Below, piece after piece: positions 25,964 to 34,413 of a stretch of DNA of 64,000 bases. Both the position numbers and the translations under genes were made by a program. The stretch is from Pseudophaeobacter sp965641885 (GTDB lineage Bacteria > Pseudomonadota > Alphaproteobacteria > Rhodobacterales > Rhodobacteraceae). Where the stretch lies: positions 2,480,001 to 2,544,000 of the forward strand of contig OZ282574.1 of NCBI GenBank assembly GCA_965641885.1, written 5' to 3'. The notes beneath the pieces are model-generated. The model had not been told where the DNA came from. It saw only the letters and a list, made by a program, of their open reading frames with translations, and searched no databases. Position 1 is the first letter of the stretch. Each line of letters opens with the position of its first letter.

Positions 25964-27220
25964 ATGACCTATCACCCAAAATCGGACTTCGTCGCTGTCA
26001 TGATGGAACGCGGGTTCCTTGCTGACTGCACCGATTATCAAGGCCTTGATGAGGCCCTGATGCAGGGTGTGCGCCCGGCCTATATCGGCTTTGATGCCAC
26101 TGCAAAATCACTGCATGTGGGCTCGCTGATCCAGATCATGATGCTGCGCTGGTTCCAGAAAACGGGTCATCAGCCAATCACCCTGATGGGAGGCGGCACC
26201 ACCAAGGTGGGTGACCCATCGTTTCGCGCTGACGAGCGGCCTTTGCTCACCGAGGCGCAGATCGACGACAATATCGCCGGCATCAAAAGGGTGTTTTCGG
26301 CCTATATCGACTACGACAGTGATGCGCCCAACAAGGCCTTAATGTTGAACAATGCCGAATGGCTGGATGATCTTAACTACCTTGAGTTCCTGCGTGATAT
26401 TGGCCGTCATTTCTCGGTCAACCGGATGCTGGCCTTTGAATCTGTCAAATCGCGCCTGGACCGCGAGCAGTCACTGTCGTTTCTAGAGTTCAACTACATG
26501 ATCCTGCAGGCCTATGATTTCCTTGAGCTGAACCGCCGCTATGGCTGTATTCTGCAAATGGGAGGCTCTGACCAGTGGGGCAATATCATCAATGGTATCG
26601 ACCTCACGCGGCGCGTGCTGGACAACTCGATCTATGGGCTGACCTCGCCACTTTTGACCACGTCCGATGGCAAAAAGATGGGCAAAAGTCAGGATGGCGC
26701 GGTTTGGCTCAATCCCGAGATGCGCTCTCCCTATGAGTTCTGGCAGTTCTGGCGCAACACCACCGATGCGGATGTTGGCCGCTTCCTCAAGCTCTATACC
26801 GAGCTGCCTGTGGCGGAATGTGAACGCTTAGGCGCGCTGGAGGGGTCCGAGATCAACGCGGCCAAGGTGATCCTCGCAAATGAGGTGACAGGCCTGCTGC
26901 ACGGGGCCGAGGCCGCGGCGGCGGCGGAAGCCACCTCACGAGAGGTCTTTGAAAAGGGCGGCGTTGGCGATGATCTGCCAACGCTGTCCCTGTCTGCCGC
27001 AGAGCTTGGCGATGGGATCTCGATCGTTCAGCTGATTGTTAAATCAGGTCTGGCCAAATCCGGCAAAGATGCCAAGCGTCTGATCTCCGAGAACGGCGCC
27101 AAGCTGGATGATGCGCCACTTGGGGATGCCGGCTTGATCATTGATGCCGCCGCCCTGTCCAGCCCGATAAAACTGAGCGCTGGCAAAAAGCGCCATGCGT
27201 TGGTTCAGCTGACCGACTAA
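25964..27220 (+). CDS. tyrS: Tyrosyl-tRNA synthetase
   Basis: 418 residues with the start at 25964 (MTYHPKSDFVAVMMERGFLA). Class I enzyme with the HIGH-equivalent LHVGSLIQ, QMGGSDQWGNIINGIDLTRR for tyrosine/ATP binding, and KKMGKSQDG as the KMSKS loop. A C-terminal S4 RNA-binding domain is seen (SGLAKSGKDAKRLISENGAK). An upstream in-frame ATG would translate the 13-bp repeats and is rejected. Confidence 0.97.
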   Translation: MTYHPKSDFVAVMMERGFLADCTDYQGLDEALMQGVRPAYIGFDATAKSLHVGSLIQIMMLRWFQKTGHQPITLMGGGTTKVGDPSFRADERPLLTEAQIDDNIAGIKRVFSAYIDYDSDAPNKALMLNNAEWLDDLNYLEFLRDIGRHFSVNRMLAFESVKSRLDREQSLSFLEFNYMILQAYDFLELNRRYGCILQMGGSDQWGNIINGIDLTRRVLDNSIYGLTSPLLTTSDGKKMGKSQDGAVWLNPEMRSPYEFWQFWRNTTDADVGRFLKLYTELPVAECERLGALEGSEINAAKVILANEVTGLLHGAEAAAAAEATSREVFEKGGVGDDLPTLSLSAAELGDGISIVQLIVKSGLAKSGKDAKRLISENGAKLDDAPLGDAGLIIDAAALSSPIKLSAGKKRHALVQLTD

Positions 27221-27363
27221 AAAATTCTGCTTAGTCCAACTCAAGAACGGTGGGCCTGGGCGCACCGTTTGTTGTCGTCGCTGATTGCAGCTTGATTGCT
27301 GCCCCAGGCCCATCCGCGCAGGCACATCTCCGTAAGTTCAGCCCCGCAGGCACAGCCCCGTAG

Positions 27364-27440
27364 CGCTCCCGCCAATTCCAGGCAGCCCCTCCGGGGCTTC
27401 CCTGCTTTGTTGGGCCCGGCGCCGCGCCAAAGCGCGGCGC
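27364..27440 (-). repeat. REP-like two-hairpin element, copy 3
   Basis: Read on the minus strand: palindrome GCGCCGCGC/GCGCGGCGC (27432-27440 with 27419-27427), then GGGCCCAAC, a second hairpin (CAGGGAAGCCCC..GGGGCTGCCTG) and GGCGGGAGCG. Same order of parts as copies 1 and 2 but more diverged. It lies downstream of tyrS. Confidence 0.65.
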
Positions 27441-27574
27441 GGTCGCGCGGTACGGCAAAACAGGGCCAGATTTGTCAGACCTCCAGATATGTTCGCTTGA
27501 CTGCAGGGCGCAAGCGATCCGCTCCCGCCCGGCCATTGCACTATTTCTCGTGACGGATCGGCTATGGCGCAACC

Positions 27575-27653
27575 GCACTGCGCCTAGCGCAGTGCCATGC
27601 CCAAAGGCCGCTGTTGTCTTGGCTTGCCCAAGGCAATTGCGGCCACGGGAGCG
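27575..27653 (+). repeat. REP-like two-hairpin element, copy 4
   Basis: Palindrome GCACTGCGC (27575-27583) / GCGCAGTGC (27587-27595), then CATGCCCAA, a second stem AGGCCGC..GCGGCC, and ACGGGAGCG. It lies in the same orientation as copies 1 and 2 and opposite to copy 3, at the 3' end of the 45-residue membrane protein gene. Confidence 0.6.
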
Positions 27654-27683
27654 CTCGCTTGTACTGCGCCTGGCGAGGGCACC

Positions 27684-27821
27684 TCACCAAAACAAAGCCT
27701 CCAACAGCGTCAAAATCAGAAAAACAGGGATAGAGAGGACCGTCGCCAGAACAAAGGCTGCCGCCAGTGTGAGTCGCGGATTGGGGGCGAAATGGCCCAA
27801 AACCGAAGGGTGCTTTTTCAT
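27684..27821 (-). CDS. Small single-pass membrane protein (45 residues)
   Basis: ATG at 27821, TGA ending at 27684. The protein begins MKKHPSVLGHFAPNPRLT, then has one long hydrophobic helix (LAAAFVLATVLSIPVFLI, about residues 18-35, continuing LTLLEALFW). A basic N-terminus suggests the N-in orientation. An AAGG stands just before the ATG but close to it. It is divergent from the GNAT/FemAB-like gene, 45 bases away. It is not assigned to a family; the call rests on the hydrophobic helix, start context and a clean position between repeats and the neighbouring gene. Confidence 0.5.
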   Translation of the reverse strand: MKKHPSVLGHFAPNPRLTLAAAFVLATVLSIPVFLILTLLEALFW

Positions 27822-27866
27822 GCCCTTATTAACCATCATTTAGGTTTCTGATTGGTAAATAGAGCC

Positions 27867-28814
27867 ATGCTGGATTTTCAAATTTCAGACAGTCTCCTCC
27901 CCCCGGTCAAAGAGGGCGATACCTTGCGTGCCTTGTCGCAAACCCCTGAGTTTGAACGCGCCCTGCGTGCCAATGGCCAAGAGCCTTTGGTTCTGAAAGA
28001 CATGGACAACACTCTGGTGACCCGGCGGTGGCTCAATGCAGGGATCACCCTTGCGATGGTAAATCGCGCGCAGATTTCTCAGCCGCAATCCCTGGTCAAT
28101 TCGCTGCGGGCAAATGGCCTCGGCCGCACCCCTGTGATTCTGTCGCCTGACCGCCCGACGCCACAGCTCGGGCAAATCGGCGCGCTGGCTCTTGTGAGCC
28201 CGGCGCATGTCGCCGTTTTAGATCTGCTGCCAGACCAAGAGCAACGCCATGCAGCCTTGCACCAAAAATGGCGCAACCGTTTGACCCGTTCTCAGTCCCA
28301 CGGCGCGTCACAGCACGTGAAAACCAGCCGACAAAACATGCCTGTTAATCCGGATCACTGGCTCTTTTCCGCAGATCTGGCCCAACAGATCAGTCGCGGC
28401 TATCGCAGCTGGCCCGTGGCGCTGACCCTCGCCTATGCACAGCAAAACAAAGGTCAGGCAAAGCTCTTTCAGGCCTTTGAAGGCAAAGAGGTGATCGCGG
28501 CAGTTCTGATCCTGCGCCACGGAGCAGGTGCCACCTATCACATCGCGCACAGCAGCGCGCGCGGCAAGGCCCTGTCGGCGCATAACCTGCTGATGTGGGA
28601 CGCGATGAGCTGGCTGGCCTCCAAAGGCTGCCGTCATCTTGATCTCGGCGTCATCAATACAGAAGACGCTCCCGGCCTTGCCCGTTTTAAGCTCGGAACA
28701 GGCGCCAGACTATTCCAGCTTGGCGGCACCTGGCTCCTCTGGCCGCCCATGGGACGCATTCTGTCGCCGCTGGCACGGTTTGATCGCAAACGAATGAGCG
28801 CCACGTCGCGCTAG
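27867..28814 (+). CDS. GNAT/FemAB-like acyltransferase-fold protein
   Basis: 315 residues from ATG 27867 (a TTG at 27852 is possible). The C-terminal half has the double-GNAT look of the FemAB/acetyltransferase-6 group: ALTLAYAQQNKGQAKLFQAF, GATYHIAHSSARGKALSAHN, LLMWDAMSWLASKGCRHLDL and FKLGTGARLFQLGGTW. The N-terminal half is divergent. FemAB-like proteins often move aminoacyl groups or act in polysaccharide export; the substrate here is unknown. Confidence 0.7.
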   Translation: MLDFQISDSLLPPVKEGDTLRALSQTPEFERALRANGQEPLVLKDMDNTLVTRRWLNAGITLAMVNRAQISQPQSLVNSLRANGLGRTPVILSPDRPTPQLGQIGALALVSPAHVAVLDLLPDQEQRHAALHQKWRNRLTRSQSHGASQHVKTSRQNMPVNPDHWLFSADLAQQISRGYRSWPVALTLAYAQQNKGQAKLFQAFEGKEVIAAVLILRHGAGATYHIAHSSARGKALSAHNLLMWDAMSWLASKGCRHLDLGVINTEDAPGLARFKLGTGARLFQLGGTWLLWPPMGRILSPLARFDRKRMSATSR

Positions 28815-28830
28815 ACAGAGTGACGGCATC

Positions 28831-28860
28831 TGGTATTTATTGAACATATGTTCAGATACC
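28831..28860. promoter_or_regulatory. Operator-like palindrome upstream of the SDR gene
   Basis: A perfect 12-bp palindrome GAACATATGTTC (28842-28853) sits inside a longer imperfect dyad (GGTAT..ATACC). It ends about 23 bases before the SDR ATG, after a TATTTATT stretch. Its size suits a TetR-type dimer. No TetR gene is adjacent in this window. Confidence 0.5.
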
Positions 28861-28876
28861 TTAAGGAGCTCCGCTC

Positions 28877-29632
28877 ATGAAACTTGCACAGACCTGCGCC
28901 ATTGTCACCGGAGGCGCCTCTGGCCTGGGTGAAGCCACCGCCCGCCATTTTGCCAGCAATGGCGCCAAAGTCACCATTCTCGACCGGGATGCTGAGCGCG
29001 GCCCGATGGTCGCAGATGAAATCGGCGGGTATTTTGTGCAAACCGATGTCACAGACGAGGCCTCGGTCACCGCAGCCATCGCATTTTCGGTTGAAAAGAT
29101 GGGTTGCATTTCGGCCTGTGTGAACTGTGCCGGTATCGCCTATGGTATCAAGACCATTGGCCGCGATGGCCCCCATCCGCTGGACGCCTATCAGCGCACC
29201 ATCGACATCAATCTGGTAGGCACCTTTAACGTCGCCCGCCTTGCCGCCATTGAAATAGCCAAAAACACACCCGAGGCCGACGGCGCCCGCGGCGTGATCA
29301 TCAACACGGCCTCCATTGCCGCCTTTGATGGCCAGAAAGGCCAGGCCGCCTATGCAGCCTCCAAGGGCGGTGTGGTTGGCATGTGCCTGCCCATGGCGCG
29401 GGATCTGGCCTCGAGCGGCATCCGGGTTATGACCATTGCCCCCGGTATTTTCATGACCCCAATGCTGGCCGGTCTGCCCGAAGAGGTGCAGCAGCAACTG
29501 GCCACAGATGTGCCAAACCCTGCCCGCCTTGGCGATCCCGCCGAGTACGGCCGTCTGGCAGGTTTCATCACCGAGATGGGCTATCTCAACGGCGAAGTCA
29601 TTCGCATTGATGGCGCCCTGCGGATGCGGTGA
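28877..29632 (+). CDS. SDR family dehydrogenase (3-hydroxyacyl-CoA dehydrogenase / HSD10-like)
   Basis: 251 residues. Rossmann motif VTGGASGLGEATARHF (about residues 10-25), Asp at the end of strand 2 (TILDRDAE, NAD preference), NCAGIA, catalytic NTASIAAFDG and YAASKGG (Tyr-x3-Lys), then APGIFMTPMLAGLP. The sequence looks most like the HSD17B10-type 3-hydroxy-2-methylbutyryl/3-hydroxyacyl-CoA dehydrogenases of isoleucine and fatty-acid breakdown; the substrate is inferred. A strong AAGGAG precedes the ATG. Confidence 0.85.
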   Translation: MKLAQTCAIVTGGASGLGEATARHFASNGAKVTILDRDAERGPMVADEIGGYFVQTDVTDEASVTAAIAFSVEKMGCISACVNCAGIAYGIKTIGRDGPHPLDAYQRTIDINLVGTFNVARLAAIEIAKNTPEADGARGVIINTASIAAFDGQKGQAAYAASKGGVVGMCLPMARDLASSGIRVMTIAPGIFMTPMLAGLPEEVQQQLATDVPNPARLGDPAEYGRLAGFITEMGYLNGEVIRIDGALRMR

Positions 29633-29909
29633 TCTGCTCGCAAGGCATCAAACCCTAATGCGACCGAGCGGGCATTGCAAAGACGAAAGTTCAGTGCCCG
29701 TTCAAATCTTATCCCAGGTGCCACCCCGACCTGACACTGCACAGGAAAGACCAGAACCAGGTACATAAATGCCCAGCCTTTGTCAGCCCTGGAGCATCAG
29801 GGAAAAGGCCTACCCGCAGGGCAGGCCAAGACAGGGTAGTTTTAGATGAAGATGCTCAGCTAACTACATATTAACAAATGTTAATCAATATGCAGCGCGA
29901 CAGGCCTAG
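29633..29909. other. Intergenic region between the SDR and ABC-F genes
   Basis: 277 bases between convergent genes, with no gene seen. It contains an inverted repeat CGGGCA/TGCCCG (29669-29674 with 29695-29700) and an AT-rich dyad ATTAAC-aaat-GTTAAT (29870-29885). Neither has the T tract of a clear terminator. Confidence 0.4.
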
Positions 29910-31727
29910 CTACCCCTCAGACTTTTCCTCCAGCTCCAGCCATTCTTCCTCGGCCGCGGCCAGCTTTTCCTGCCGCTCGACCAGGGCTTCGGTGGCCTTC
30001 TTGAACTTTACAGGTTCTCGGGTAAAGAGCGCCGGATCCGCCATCAGCTGCTCCAGCTTGGCAATCTCCTGCTCCAGGCGCTTCATCTCAGCCGGCAGGG
30101 CTTCCAGACGGTGTCTTTCTTTGAAGCTCAGACCATCCTTGGCCGCAGCTTCCGCCTTAGCCTTGGCCTTTTGCGATTTGTTTTTATGGGATTTTCCACC
30201 TTTTTCAGCCCCCGGCAGGCCACCGCGCTGACTGATATAGTCGCTCCAGCCACCGGCATAGGCCGTGACCTTGCCATCGCCCTCCATGGCGATGGTGGTG
30301 GTGGCAACCCGGTCCAGGAAATCCCGGTCGTGACTGACCAAAAGCACGGTGCCCTCGTAGCTGTCCAACAGCTCCTGCAACAGATCCAGCGTTTCCACAT
30401 CCAGATCGTTGGTCGGCTCATCCAGCACCAAAAGGTTGCTTTGCCGCGCCATCAGGCGTGCCAGCAACAACCGCGCCTTCTCACCGCCCGACAGCGAGCG
30501 CACCGGGGCACGCGCCTGGCTCTCATCAAACAGGAACTCCTTGAGGTAGCCGACCACATGTTTTGGCACCCCGCGCACCATGACCTGATCCGCCTTGCCG
30601 GAAATTCCCAGCAAAGGATCAGATGTCAGATTTTCCCACAGGCTCGCATTGGGATCCAGCTGATCACGGGTCTGGTCAAACAGCGCAATCTCAAGGTTGG
30701 TCCCCAGTTTGACCGTGCCCGCATCCGGCTCCTCCTGGCCCAGCAACAGCTTTAGCAGCGTGGTCTTGCCGGCGCCATTTGGCCCGACAAAGGCCACCCG
30801 GTCACTGCGCTGCACTTTCAGGGAGAAATCGCTCACGATTGCCTTGTCGCCATAAGATTTGGTCAGGCCTTCGGCTTCGATCACCTTGCGACCGGATTTT
30901 GGCCCCGAATCCAACGCCAGCTCTGCCGCGCCTTGTCGATTGATCTGCGAGGAACGCTGGTCTTTCAGCTCATGCAGGGCACGCACCCGGCCCATGTTGC
31001 GCTTGCGCCGCGCCGAGATGCCCTCAACCGCCCAGCGGCTTTCGCTTTTGATCAGCCGGTTCAGCTTGTGGCGCTGCTGGTCTTCCTCTTCCCAGATTTT
31101 GTCCCGCCAGGCCTCAAAGCCCTCAAAACCGGTTTCCTGCCGCCGCACCTGGCCGCGATCGACCCACAGCGTGGCCCGGGTAAGCGCCCGTAGAAAGGCC
31201 CGGTCGTGCGAGATCAGCACAAAGGCGGCGCGGGTTGATTTCAGCTCGGCTTCCAGCCAGGTGATCGCCTCGATATCGAGGTGGTTTGTCGGCTCGTCCA
31301 GCAGCATCAGATCCGGTGCTTCAGCCATCAGTTTGGCCAGAGCAGCCCGGCGACGCTCACCACCAGAAGCGGTGGCTACAGGGCGGTCGGGGTCAAACTT
31401 CAACCCTTCACCGGCGCGCTCAACCTTGTAGAGTTCACCCGGCTCCAGCTCACTGGCGGCAAAATCACCCAGAGTGGCAAAACCCGTCATCTGCGGATCC
31501 TGCTCCATATAGCCGACCGAACGGCCGGGCGGCACCACAAGGCTGCCTTTGTCTGCTTCAACAAGTCCCGCCATCACCTTCATCAGGGTGGATTTTCCGG
31601 ACCCATTGCGGCCGACCAGGGCAACCCGGTCTCCAGGTTGCACCACCAGATCAAGATCTGAAAAGATGGGATCGCCGCCAAATGTGAGGGAGATACCAGT
31701 CATTTGTAAAAGAGGAATACGTGCCAT
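29910..31727 (-). CDS. ABC-F family ATPase (Uup-like)
   Basis: 605 residues with two ABC domains and no membrane segments. First domain: Walker A VGRNGSGKSTLMKV (about 37-50), signature ATASGGERRRAALAK, Walker B LMLLDEPTNHLDIE. Second: VGPNGAGKTTLLKLLLG, VRSLSGGEKARLLLARL, LLVLDEPTNDLDVE. A P-site tRNA-interaction-type linker lies between them, and the C-terminus is a basic then acidic coiled coil (about 520-605) as in Uup. ABC-F proteins act on ribosomes; Uup is tied to genome stability and 50S assembly. Confidence 0.9.
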   Translation of the reverse strand: MARIPLLQMTGISLTFGGDPIFSDLDLVVQPGDRVALVGRNGSGKSTLMKVMAGLVEADKGSLVVPPGRSVGYMEQDPQMTGFATLGDFAASELEPGELYKVERAGEGLKFDPDRPVATASGGERRRAALAKLMAEAPDLMLLDEPTNHLDIEAITWLEAELKSTRAAFVLISHDRAFLRALTRATLWVDRGQVRRQETGFEGFEAWRDKIWEEEDQQRHKLNRLIKSESRWAVEGISARRKRNMGRVRALHELKDQRSSQINRQGAAELALDSGPKSGRKVIEAEGLTKSYGDKAIVSDFSLKVQRSDRVAFVGPNGAGKTTLLKLLLGQEEPDAGTVKLGTNLEIALFDQTRDQLDPNASLWENLTSDPLLGISGKADQVMVRGVPKHVVGYLKEFLFDESQARAPVRSLSGGEKARLLLARLMARQSNLLVLDEPTNDLDVETLDLLQELLDSYEGTVLLVSHDRDFLDRVATTTIAMEGDGKVTAYAGGWSDYISQRGGLPGAEKGGKSHKNKSQKAKAKAEAAAKDGLSFKERHRLEALPAEMKRLEQEIAKLEQLMADPALFTREPVKFKKATEALVERQEKLAAAEEEWLELEEKSEG

Positions 31728-31831
31728 ATGAGCCAGCTAAACCGCGCAGGCCGCAAGGTCAACGCTCTGCCGCGCAGCCCCTCAGGATCGCGTCAAATGC
31801 GCGCCAGCGCGCAGCGCTTAAAGCGACAGCC

Positions 31832-32740
31832 CTATGGCGCGGCTGCGACCGCGCGCAACAGACGCTGACGGCTGGTGGGAACCTTTGTCACCTCTAGCCC
31901 GGTAAAGACGTGGCAGGTGTTTAGGTCGGGGTCGATCACCAGATGGTCACCAACCCAGCCGCCCATGGAAAGATAGCTGCGCAACAGAGGCGGCAGCTGC
32001 ATCTGCGCCCGCTTCAAATCCGGTTTTTGCGAGGCTGGCCTGCCCTTTAGCACGTCAAGGAACCGCACAACCTGCGGCGCCCTCACCCCCGGACGCCAAC
32101 CTTCAGGCGCAAGGTGGCGATGTTGCAGCAGCGCCAGTGCCTCAAGGTAGGTCTCGGCATTGGTGCCGGCAAAAGACGCGCAGCCAAACAGCAGCGCAAC
32201 CTCATTCTGGTCAACCAGCCGTGTCACAGCCCCCCACGACAGGCGCAAAATATCTGCGTCCTGCCGGACCGGGTCGACACAAAAGCGCCCCAGCTCCATC
32301 ATTTTGCCGCTAAACTGTCTGAGGTTCGCAAGATCATAGAACTGCGCCGAATAGCTCAACTCGACCGCGCCTGCCGCCTCAAGCAGCATGACCCTGAAAC
32401 AGCCCACAAGATCGCCTGTTGAGATCTCCTCGATCAAAACATGTTTGCAGAGAGAATCGAAGCGGTCCTGATCCAATGCGGCAGTCTGAAAGCAGTGACT
32501 GCGCAGATGACGGGCAGCGCGGAGATCATCGGCGGAGCAAGACAGACGCGCGCGGTAGCCGCCTTTTTCCAGCAGCACGCCTTCTGACCCCGCTGACCCC
32601 GGCACCCCAACTGGCCCCGGCACCCCAGTGCCCCACAGACCACTGGAGCCAGTAGGACCACTGGCCTGTAAGGCACTGGTCTTTGGAAACCTGCGCGACC
32701 GTTCAGAAGCAGCTGTCAGCCTGTCGTGCGTTTCTGACAA
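31832..32740 (-). CDS. OlsB-type N-acyltransferase (ornithine/glutamine lipid synthesis) with a Gly/Pro-rich N-terminal extension
   Basis: 302 residues from TTG 32740, which has AAGGAG seven bases upstream; ATGs at 32791 and 32809 lack this. The catalytic region begins LLEKGGYRARLSCSADDLRA and continues with AARHLRSHCF, MELGRFCVDP and a C-terminal ..LRSYLSMGGWVGDHLVIDPD, matching GNAT-like OlsB/GlsB acyltransferases that add a 3-hydroxyacyl chain to an amino acid. Ahead of it are about 50 extra residues with GPTGSSGLWGTGVPGPVGVP, made by short DNA duplications. If translation starts at GTG 32578 the extension is not made. No olsA-like partner is adjacent, so ornithine versus glutamine is open. 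Confidence 0.7.
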   Translation of the reverse strand: MSETHDRLTAASERSRRFPKTSALQASGPTGSSGLWGTGVPGPVGVPGSAGSEGVLLEKGGYRARLSCSADDLRAARHLRSHCFQTAALDQDRFDSLCKHVLIEEISTGDLVGCFRVMLLEAAGAVELSYSAQFYDLANLRQFSGKMMELGRFCVDPVRQDADILRLSWGAVTRLVDQNEVALLFGCASFAGTNAETYLEALALLQHRHLAPEGWRPGVRAPQVVRFLDVLKGRPASQKPDLKRAQMQLPPLLRSYLSMGGWVGDHLVIDPDLNTCHVFTGLEVTKVPTSRQRLLRAVAAAP

Positions 32741-32836
32741 CTGCCCTCTCCTTACGCCTGGATCTCTGAAAGAGCTATCTGCCTGCGCCATGCCCCCGCG
32801 GCACGGCAAAACAGCGCTGAAATAAAGAGCACTCGA

Positions 32837-33304
32837 TTATTCAATCAGGCTACCCGGATTGAAATTGCCCAGATTGCCCAGCAGCTGGCGCAGAAAGGTC
32901 TTGTCCTCAACGCTCGAACTGGAGACCCGGCGCTCAAGCGGGATAACCCGCCCGTCCTCAAGGCTGTAGCGTTCCACGCCTGACACCACCTGACGCGAGT
33001 CAAAATTGATCGCCACCAGCGACCGCGTCACTGGTTTTGCCGCCCCCGCCCCGCGTGTGCGCATCAGCGTCGACACGTAGTAGTAGCCGCCATCGTTCAG
33101 CACACCAGAGGCGGTTGGCACGCCGATGCTCTCGGCCACCGAATCTTTGGTGTCGACACCAATTACGACCTCGGCCAGTTGTTCTTCGGTCGGAACATAG
33201 CCATGTTTTTGATAGATCGCCGTACAGGCGGTCAACGTTGCCGCCGCAAGCGCCAAGACAGCATATTTCACCGCTGTTTTCAGCTGGCCTTTTTGTGCAT
33301 TCAT
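32837..33304 (-). CDS. bamE: BamE, outer-membrane assembly lipoprotein (SmpA/OmlA family)
   Basis: 155 residues. Start at 33304 with GGAGAG upstream. Signal peptide with lipobox LTAC (Cys about residue 27), then YQKHGYVPTEEQLAEVVIGVDTKDSVAESIGVPT, a BamE-type fold. BamE supports the BamA machine that inserts outer-membrane proteins, including LptD encoded at 1.5 kb. Divergent from the DUF177 gene, 99 bases apart. Confidence 0.9.
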   Translation of the reverse strand: MNAQKGQLKTAVKYAVLALAAATLTACTAIYQKHGYVPTEEQLAEVVIGVDTKDSVAESIGVPTASGVLNDGGYYYVSTLMRTRGAGAAKPVTRSLVAINFDSRQVVSGVERYSLEDGRVIPLERRVSSSSVEDKTFLRQLLGNLGNFNPGSLIE

Positions 33305-33403
33305 GATGCTCTCCACAACTACTGTCTCGCCTCTGGCTTGAACACGCCTTTGAACCCGATTACCTAATGCGGGCTTCCTGTTCAAGAAACGAAAGTTCCC
33401 AAC

Positions 33404-33946
33404 ATGACTGACAGCACCGCCCTGAGGGTGTCCGAACTGGCGCAGAACAGGCCGACTGCTTTTGACCTGCGCCCAGACACCAAGACGCTTGAAACACTGG
33501 CAGATGAGCTGAATATCAAGGGATTACGCAAGCTGCGTTTCACCGGCAGTATCCGCACAAAAGGCCGCCGTGACTGGCAGCTATCTGCCACACTTGGTGT
33601 CTCTGTATTGCAAGATTGCGTGGTGACGCTTGAGCCGATGACCACCCGAATCGATGAAAAGGTAGAGCGGTTCTTTGTTTCGGACTTGTCGGAACCCGAT
33701 GATCCAGAGGTGGAAATGGATGCGGATGAGCGGGTTGAGCCACTGGAAGACACCATTGATCCGTTTGCGGTCATGGCAGAGGCCCTGGCACTGTTGATCC
33801 CGCCCTACCCGCGCAAAGAGGGTGCCGAGCTGGGAGAGGCCGTTTACAGCAAACCCGGCGTTGCCCCCCTGCAGGACGAGGACACCAAACCCTTTGCCGG
33901 GCTGGCGGCGCTAAAGAATCAGCTCAAACAGGATGGCGAGACTTAA
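33404..33946 (+). CDS. DUF177 (YceD) family protein
   Basis: 180 residues. Family features are the LRFTGSIRTKGRRDWQLSA and VSVLQDCVVTLEPMTTRIDE region and the acidic C-terminal half ending PFAGLAALKNQL. It sits ahead of rpmF, the nearly universal place for this family. In plants and bacteria DUF177 proteins are linked to 23S rRNA accumulation. It opens the DUF177-rpmF-plsX-fabH-ihfA-merR run. Confidence 0.92.
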   Translation: MTDSTALRVSELAQNRPTAFDLRPDTKTLETLADELNIKGLRKLRFTGSIRTKGRRDWQLSATLGVSVLQDCVVTLEPMTTRIDEKVERFFVSDLSEPDDPEVEMDADERVEPLEDTIDPFAVMAEALALLIPPYPRKEGAELGEAVYSKPGVAPLQDEDTKPFAGLAALKNQLKQDGET

Positions 33947-34167
33947 AAAACTCATAAACTGGGTTTTTTCGGGTGGCATCATCCGGCCAGCTAGCCTAAA
34001 AAACCGCTTGCGCAGACGAAGATTCTAAGTATTTTCGCGCGCTCATCGGAATTTTTGGTTGGACATCGGACAGGCTGCGGCCTAAACGCTCGCCTACTGA
34101 TCAAGACGACAAATGTAAAACGCGCCGCGGGGATAATCCCAAGGCCCCAAAATACGAAGGTTGAGAC

Positions 34168-34374
34168 ATGGCCGTCCAACAGAATAAAGTATCCAAGTCG
34201 CGCCGCAACAACCGCCGCGCGCACGATGCTCTGGTTGCTGCAAACCCGAACGAATGTTCAAGCTGCGGTGAACTGAAGCGTCCACACCACGTCTGCCCCT
34301 CGTGCGGCAACTATGACAGCAAAGAAATTGTTGCCATGAATGACGACGTTGAAATCGACGAAGACGCGGCATAA
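34168..34374 (+). CDS. rpmF: 50S ribosomal protein L32
   Basis: 68 residues, normal for bL32. It begins MAVQQNKVSKSRRNNRRAHD and has an intact zinc-ribbon, CSSCGELKRPHHVCPSCG (two CxxC pairs, about residues 31-48). A 221-base gap separates it from DUF177; I see no gene there. Confidence 0.98.
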   Translation: MAVQQNKVSKSRRNNRRAHDALVAANPNECSSCGELKRPHHVCPSCGNYDSKEIVAMNDDVEIDEDAA

Positions 34375-34413
34375 AATCGCGACGATCACACATCTTGCGG
34401 GGCGGACTTTTGC

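Larger units (their letters stand above)
27221..27683. other. Gene-free region with two inverted REP-like elements
   Basis: 463 bases between the tyrS stop and the convergent 45-residue membrane protein gene. No credible gene. It contains REP-like copies 3 and 4 in opposite orientation, with a related fragment (gctcccgcccggccattgc, near 27523-27541) between them. Confidence 0.7.

Noticed and set aside
29870..29885. ATTAAC-aaat-GTTAAT as a terminator or operator
   Set aside because: It lies between converging gene ends, is AT-only with weak pairing and has no T tract; kept only as a note in the intergenic entry.
32740..32809. ATG starts at 32791 and 32809 for the OlsB-type gene
   Set aside because: Neither has a ribosome-binding site, while TTG 32740 has AAGGAG at good spacing.
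33947..34167. Possible small gene or RNA between DUF177 and rpmF
   Set aside because: An antisense frame exists, but it overlaps rpmF and has no features; no stable terminator-like stem was found.
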